DNA of 45,378 nt from Oscillospiraceae bacterium (GTDB lineage Bacteria; Bacillota_A; Clostridia; Oscillospirales; Oscillospiraceae): NCBI GenBank assembly GCA_017459865.1, contig JAFUCD010000005.1, forward strand, positions 1-45,378. Direction: 5' to 3'. The notes under the pieces were generated by a model. It searched no databases, had not been told where the DNA came from, and saw nothing but the letters and a program-made list of their open reading frames with translations. Below are positions 41,945-45,378 of this stretch, piece by piece (the first letter of the stretch is position 1; each line of letters starts with the position of its first letter). Both the position numbers and the translations under genes were made by a program.

Positions 41945-43097
41945 TGTTTTAGGCAACCATATCCGCACCATTGATACAAGGAATAGCGAGCTGGTATCAG
42001 ATAAGGTTCTTGGTATCAACATAGATAAGTTCTTTATGCCGTCAGTGGCCAACGTAATCGGAACGGATTTGAGCAAGTACAAACTCATCACGAAAGGTAA
42101 GTTTGCTTGTAATCCCATGCACGTTGGACGTGATGAGAGATTGCCTGTCGCGCTTTTCGCGGAAGATACTCCGGCGATAGTATCTCCAGCATACTTCATG
42201 TTTGAGATCAAAGATGAAAGCAAGCTTGATCCAGAATACTTGATGATGTGGTTTCGTCGCCCGGAGTTCGATAGAATTTGCTGGCTTAGAACAGATGGAA
42301 GTGTGCGCGGCGGGATAACATGGGAAGACCTTTGTAGGATTGAGTTGCCCGTTCCCACTATGGATGAGCAAAAGGCGGTGGTCAATAGCTACAAGGCAAT
42401 TACAGATCGAATCGCTCTAAAAAGGCAGATAAATGATAATTTAGAGGCGCAAGCTCTTGCTCTATTTGAAGAACAGTTTGCAAGCGCATATTCCGCTTCA
42501 GACTTGCCGGAAGGCTGGCGGAAGCAGCGTTTAGACACCATCTGTACCGTCAAAGGTGGGAAACGACTTCCTGCAGATGCTGAGCTTTTGGACGATCCCA
42601 CAGAGCACCCCTATATTCGTGTCCGAGATGTTGGAGCAAGTCGCTATGTTTGCTTAACCGATCAATTTCAGTACATCGATGACGAAACTTATCAAGCGAT
42701 TGCCCGCTATATCGTAGACACCGACGATATTGTTATCTCTATTGTCGGCACAATCGGACTGATTGGTAAAATCCACTCGACTCTTAACAAAGCCAATCTT
42801 ACTGAAAACTGCGTCAGGCTAACAGGTGTAAAGGGCGTAACTCCAGATTATCTTTATTACACACTTTGTATGAAGAAGAACAATCGAGAAATCGAACTCC
42901 TAACAGTAGGCGCAGTGCAAGCTAAGTTGCCGATGTATAACATCCAGTCGATTGATATTATCATTCCTCCTGATGATTTGATTCGGAGGTTTCAAGACCG
43001 GATGGACATATTTAACAGTCAGATAGAAGCAAACTCTCTTGAGACTCAACGCCTTGAAGAGCTACGGAACGTTCTTCTGGCTAAAATATCTGATTAA
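41928..43097 (+). CDS. hsdS: Type I restriction-modification specificity subunit S (full length, ON form)
   Basis: A 389-residue HsdS with two target-recognition halves. The N half (1-about 165) contains SVANVIGTDLSKYKLI, PEYLMMWFRRPEFDR and DGSVRGGITWEDL, ending in the central helix INDNLEA (168-174). The C half (about 195-389) has GWRKQRLDTICTVKGGKRLP and ends LEELRNVLLAKISD. The 20-bp sequence encoding INDNLEA is repeated, inverted, just after the stop codon. So the whole C-terminal half lies between inverted copies (42429-42448 and 43098-43117). If inverted, the gene would read INDNLAA and stop, giving exactly 174 residues. Confidence 0.94.
   Translation: MRSNYDVLGNHIRTIDTRNSELVSDKVLGINIDKFFMPSVANVIGTDLSKYKLITKGKFACNPMHVGRDERLPVALFAEDTPAIVSPAYFMFEIKDESKLDPEYLMMWFRRPEFDRICWLRTDGSVRGGITWEDLCRIELPVPTMDEQKAVVNSYKAITDRIALKRQINDNLEAQALALFEEQFASAYSASDLPEGWRKQRLDTICTVKGGKRLPADAELLDDPTEHPYIRVRDVGASRYVCLTDQFQYIDDETYQAIARYIVDTDDIVISIVGTIGLIGKIHSTLNKANLTENCVRLTGVKGVTPDYLYYTLCMKKNNREIELLTVGAVQAKLPMYNIQSIDIIIPPDDLIRRFQDRMDIFNSQIEANSLETQRLEELRNVLLAKISD
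42429..42448 (+). repeat. hsdS recombination-like repeat R1 (middle of hsdS)
   Basis: ATAAATGATAATTTAGAGGC, direct orientation, encoding the central INDNLEA. It differs from the other two copies at one base (A in place of C at position 17). The core TAAAT-GATA-ATTTA is itself an inverted repeat, as expected for a tyrosine-recombinase crossover site. Confidence 0.85.
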
Positions 43098-43117
43098 GCC
43101 GCTAAATTATCATTTAT
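43098..43117 (-). repeat. hsdS recombination-like repeat R2 (after hsdS stop, inverted)
   Basis: GCCGCTAAATTATCATTTAT, the exact reverse complement of R3 at 45163-45182. It begins directly after the hsdS stop and ends just before the ribosome binding site of the HEPN-motif gene. Confidence 0.9.
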
Positions 43118-43129
43118 AGGAGAGAAATC

Positions 43130-43627
43130 GTGACAATAGATGATATTCTTCAAAATCAAATTCTGCCGTTTGAAACAGACGATGAGAAGTTGAAAAAGAT
43201 ATTTAGCTTTTTCCTTCACTCGGCACCAACTATAGATAGTTCTACTGCGGCTAATATTCCAGTCGACCGCTTGGCAGAAAACTGGAATACATACATTTGT
43301 GATTTCTCGCCGAACACCTATGCAGTGATTGCTCCGAATTGCGTTTTCAAAAACCATCTCGGGAAATACAATTTGGACAATAGCAATACTATAAATCGGA
43401 AGACAAAAGGCTTTGTCTGTAAGAGAAAGACCAACAGCGAAACAGAATATGAAAGCGTGTTTAGGCATATAAGAAACTCCATTGCCCATAGTAATGTTTA
43501 TATGATTAACGCTGGAAATCGAAAATTTATTCTGCTTGAGGACTTTAATAAGAGCAAAAATCAAAGCGCGAGGATCCTTCTTTCACAGACTGATCTGCAA
43601 AGGCTCAAAGCAACAATTATGAGATAA
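43130..43627 (+). CDS. HEPN-motif protein embedded in the RM locus
   Basis: A 165-residue protein with no full family match from memory. Residues 111-124 (FRHIRNSIAHSNVY) hold the RxxxxH motif (Arg115-His120) that is the catalytic signature of HEPN ribonucleases, in the usual setting at a helix near the C-terminus, similar to pEK499_p136-like HEPN proteins. The N-terminal half is helical and the end (KFILLEDFNKSKNQ) is probably a beta hairpin. GTG 43130 follows AGGAGAG. Its codon use is AT-rich. No antitoxin partner such as an MNT nucleotidyltransferase is adjacent. Cutting RNA as an abortive back-up to RM is possible. Confidence 0.75.
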   Translation: MTIDDILQNQILPFETDDEKLKKIFSFFLHSAPTIDSSTAANIPVDRLAENWNTYICDFSPNTYAVIAPNCVFKNHLGKYNLDNSNTINRKTKGFVCKRKTNSETEYESVFRHIRNSIAHSNVYMINAGNRKFILLEDFNKSKNQSARILLSQTDLQRLKATIMR

Positions 43628-43671
43628 TAATTTGGTGGAAGCGATGTTGGTATGATGAAGGGAGTACCAAT

Positions 43672-44652
43672 ATGCAAAGCCAGCTTATTAACGAGATTAT
43701 TCAGGGGATGCTACCTTTCCTTAACAACTTTCAAGAGGACAAGCTTCAAACTGTGCTCAGGAAAGTTCTGAGCAGATATGAAGTCGTGGAGGGAAACGAA
43801 AAGCACGAGCAGGAGTTGGACTATGTTGCCCTTTTTCTGTCGGCAAAGCGCATCGAGGGCTGCTCTGAGAAGTCCCTGCAATACTATGAGGCGACGATCA
43901 GGGCAATGCTGACCGAGACAAAGAAGGATGTCCGGCAGATCGAGACGGATGATATCAGAAGTTATCTGACGACCTACCAGGCAAGGAAGCAATCCAGCAA
44001 GGTCACCATTGATAACATTCGCCGAATACTGTCGAGCTTCTTCTCTTGGCTGGAAGACGAGGATTACATACTGAAAAGCCCTGTACGCCGCATCCATAAA
44101 GTCAAGACTGCATCGAGCATTAAGGAAACATACTCAGATGAAGCCCTGGAGCAGATGCGTGATAATTGTACAGAGCTTCGGGACTTGGCAATGATTGATC
44201 TCCTTGCCTCCACCGGAATGAGAGTCGGCGAAATGGTACTGCTTAACCGAGACGATATAGACTTTGTGGAGCGGGAATGCGTAGTCCTTGGCAAAGGAGA
44301 TAAAGAGCGAATGGTGTACTTTGACGCCAGGACAAAGATTCACCTGCAGAACTATCTGCGATCACGGACAGACAGTAATCCAGCGCTCTTCGTGGCTCTC
44401 AATGCGCCGTTTAATCGCTTGCAGATTAACGGTATAGAAAAGAGACTTAGAACGTTTGGAAAGAACCTTGGCATCAATAAGGTTCACCCACACAAGTTCC
44501 GTAGGACACTTGCAACGATGGCAATCGACAAAGGAATGCCCATTGAGCAGTTACAGCAACTCTTAGGACATAAGCGGATAGATACGACTTTACAGTATGC
44601 GATGGTAAAGCAAAGCAATGTAAAGCTGGCACACAGAAAATATATAGGATGA
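43672..44652 (+). CDS. Tyrosine site-specific recombinase of the hsdS locus
   Basis: A 326-residue integrase/XerC-type enzyme. An N-terminal SAM-like core-binding domain (about 45-135) is followed by the catalytic domain with Arg184 (STGMRVGE), Lys208 (LGKGDK), His274 and Arg277 (HPHKFRR), His300 (LLGHKRID) and the nucleophile Tyr309 (TTLQYA). All catalytic residues are present. Recombinases of this kind beside hsdS genes (as in the pneumococcal and Bacteroides invertible systems) invert specificity segments. It lies 9 bp before the half hsdS gene. ATG 43672 follows AAGGGAG. Confidence 0.95.
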   Translation: MQSQLINEIIQGMLPFLNNFQEDKLQTVLRKVLSRYEVVEGNEKHEQELDYVALFLSAKRIEGCSEKSLQYYEATIRAMLTETKKDVRQIETDDIRSYLTTYQARKQSSKVTIDNIRRILSSFFSWLEDEDYILKSPVRRIHKVKTASSIKETYSDEALEQMRDNCTELRDLAMIDLLASTGMRVGEMVLLNRDDIDFVERECVVLGKGDKERMVYFDARTKIHLQNYLRSRTDSNPALFVALNAPFNRLQINGIEKRLRTFGKNLGINKVHPHKFRRTLATMAIDKGMPIEQLQQLLGHKRIDTTLQYAMVKQSNVKLAHRKYIG

Positions 44653-44661
44653 GGTGTCATA

Positions 44662-45186
44662 ATGAAGGAAGGATACAAGCTGCTTGGCGGTTATATCCGC
44701 CAAGTAGATGAGAGGAATATCGAGGGTAAAGAGGATAATCTTTTGGGCGTTTCAGTTCAAAAGGCATTCATTCCGTCTATTGCGAACACAAACGGGACGG
44801 ACTTCACGAAATATAAGATAGTTAGGAAAAGACAATTCACCTATATCCCAGACACTTCAAGACGGGGAGATAAGATAGCTATCGCACTTCTTGAAGACTA
44901 TGATGAGGGACTTGTGAGCAATGTCTATACTGTCTTTGAAGTGATTGACGAAAACAAACTCTTGCCCGAATATCTTATGCTTTGGTTTATGCGTCCAGAG
45001 TTTGATAGATATGCGAGGTTCAAGTCACATGGCAGTGTGCGAGAGGTTATGGATTGGGATGAGATGTGCAAGGTCGCGCTTCCCATACCTTCTATTGAAA
45101 GACAGCGAGAGATTGTAAAGGCCTATCGAGCACTTACTGATAGGATTGAGTTGAAGCGGAAGATAAATGATAATTTAGCGGCTTGA
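44662..45186 (+). CDS. hsdS: Type I RM specificity subunit S, N-terminal half only (OFF form)
   Basis: A 174-residue half HsdS homologous to the N half of the first hsdS: IANTNGTDFTKYKIV, PEYLMLWFMRPEFDRYARFKSHGSVREVMDWDEM, then INDNLAA and a TGA. Its length equals, to the residue, the product predicted if the first hsdS were inverted. The recognition part differs, so it would give another sequence specificity. The stop arises because the following segment is an inverted hsdS 3' end. ATG 44662 follows GAGGTG. It may be a silent cassette or act as a half-subunit that dimerises. Confidence 0.9.
   Translation: MKEGYKLLGGYIRQVDERNIEGKEDNLLGVSVQKAFIPSIANTNGTDFTKYKIVRKRQFTYIPDTSRRGDKIAIALLEDYDEGLVSNVYTVFEVIDENKLLPEYLMLWFMRPEFDRYARFKSHGSVREVMDWDEMCKVALPIPSIERQREIVKAYRALTDRIELKRKINDNLAA
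45163..45182 (+). repeat. hsdS recombination-like repeat R3 (end of half hsdS)
   Basis: ATAAATGATAATTTAGCGGC, exact inverse of R2 and 19 of 20 identical to R1. It is the junction between the N half and the inverted C-terminal segment. Confidence 0.9.
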
Positions 45187-45240
45187 AATGGTTGCAAGAA
45201 CAGTCCCTTGCAGATCCTCCAGCTTTGTAATCTCAGCAAG
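45175..45240 (-). pseudogene. Inverted C-terminal end of an hsdS cassette, cut by an IS256-like element
   Basis: Reading the minus strand from about 45240, the frame gives SLAEITKLEDLQGTVLATISSR and stops at the TAA inside R3. This closely matches the last residues of the first HsdS (SLETQRLEELRNVLLAKISD), including the position of the repeat after them. It is therefore the end of a C-terminal specificity segment placed in the reverse direction. The rest is separated by the IS256-like end at about 45240 and lies beyond the window. Confidence 0.72.
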
Positions 45241-45378
45241 AGACCATCCCAAAAATTGTGTAAACCTCCGATGTGGTGTAGAATAGGAGCACCACATTGG
45301 AGGTTTTAACAATGAGCAGCAGAAAGAACCGCAGTCCGGAGGAACAGGCACGGAGGGCAAAAATCCGGGAGCTCCTAC
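45240..45378 (+). mobile_element. Left end of an IS256-family-like insertion sequence
   Basis: The sequence from about 45240 begins GAGACCATCCCAAAAATTGT followed by GTAAA; ATTGTGTAAA is a frequent feature of IS256-family termini. A transposase-like start codon follows 72 bp later. The element runs off the right edge, and it interrupts the inverted hsdS segment. The exact boundary is uncertain by a few bases. Confidence 0.65.
45312..45378 (+). CDS. IS256-family transposase, N-terminal fragment (window edge)
   Basis: ATG 45312, after GGAGG, begins MSSRKNRSPEEQARRAKIRE and continues past the window edge. The SPEEQARRAKIRELL pattern resembles the N-terminus of clostridial IS256-family transposases (a DDE mutator-type enzyme). 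Only 22 residues are visible, so the family call is tentative. Confidence 0.6.
   Translation, partial: MSSRKNRSPEEQARRAKIRELL

Overview
The window looks like chromosome from a GC-rich, low-oxygen Firmicute of the class Clostridia, most plausibly an Oscillospirales (Oscillospiraceae-like) gut bacterium. This rests on the gene content (CdaR-type regulator next to ftsEX, YtrA-type GntR with an ABC exporter, a single glycine riboswitch before an AGCS symporter), strong AGGAGG-type ribosome binding sites, the protein sequences, and many short REP palindromes of the GGGGCGGATATCATCCGCCC type between genes. No tRNA, rRNA or CRISPR array was recognised.

Layout of positions 1-30,823 (GC-rich chromosomal core). 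The left edge carries the last codons of an IS630-like transposase. Then come rsmD-coaD and a coiled-coil protein gene; a GntR/ABC transporter operon with a palindromic operator on its promoter; a glycine-riboswitch-controlled sodium:alanine/glycine symporter; the oxidative TCA branch (aconitase and type II NADP isocitrate dehydrogenase on the minus strand, citrate synthase divergent); a REP-associated tyrosine transposase flanked by 48-bp direct repeats; the str operon (rpsL, rpsG, fusA, tuf); a secreted lipase, a small DUF6291-like gene, an amino-acid permease with an alpha/beta hydrolase, two membrane or secreted proteins on the minus strand, an RsuA-type pseudouridine synthase, then a cell-division and cell-wall block (CdaR regulator, ftsE, ftsX, EnvC/M23 activator, CtpA protease), greA and lysS.

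Positions 30,824-38,900 are a remnant of an integrative/conjugative-type element with lower GC. It starts with two terminators, an array of TCTCCAAA boxes and a structured leader, followed by parA-parB, a lipoprotein, DUF3848, DUF3991/TOPRIM and YodL-type genes, then an actin-like parM and a parR-like gene. The parR-like gene runs directly into a 5'-truncated CHAP peptidase gene, so the conjugation module appears to have been deleted. No relaxase, coupling protein or element integrase is present.

Positions 38,900-45,378 are a defence-like island: a divergent XRE/SLOG pair, then a second XRE gene leading a type I restriction-modification locus. The order is hsdM, a full hsdS, a small HEPN-motif protein, a tyrosine recombinase, and a second hsdS that stops at exactly the residue where the first hsdS contains a 20-bp recombination-like sequence. 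Three copies of this sequence (one mid-hsdS, one inverted at the hsdS end, one at the end of the half hsdS) and an inverted hsdS 3' end beyond the third copy indicate an invertible specificity system. The first hsdS is in the ON form and the second in the OFF form. The inverted cassette of the second is interrupted by an IS256-like element running off the right edge. No hsdR lies in the window. The most interesting content is this invertible hsdS locus with an embedded HEPN gene.
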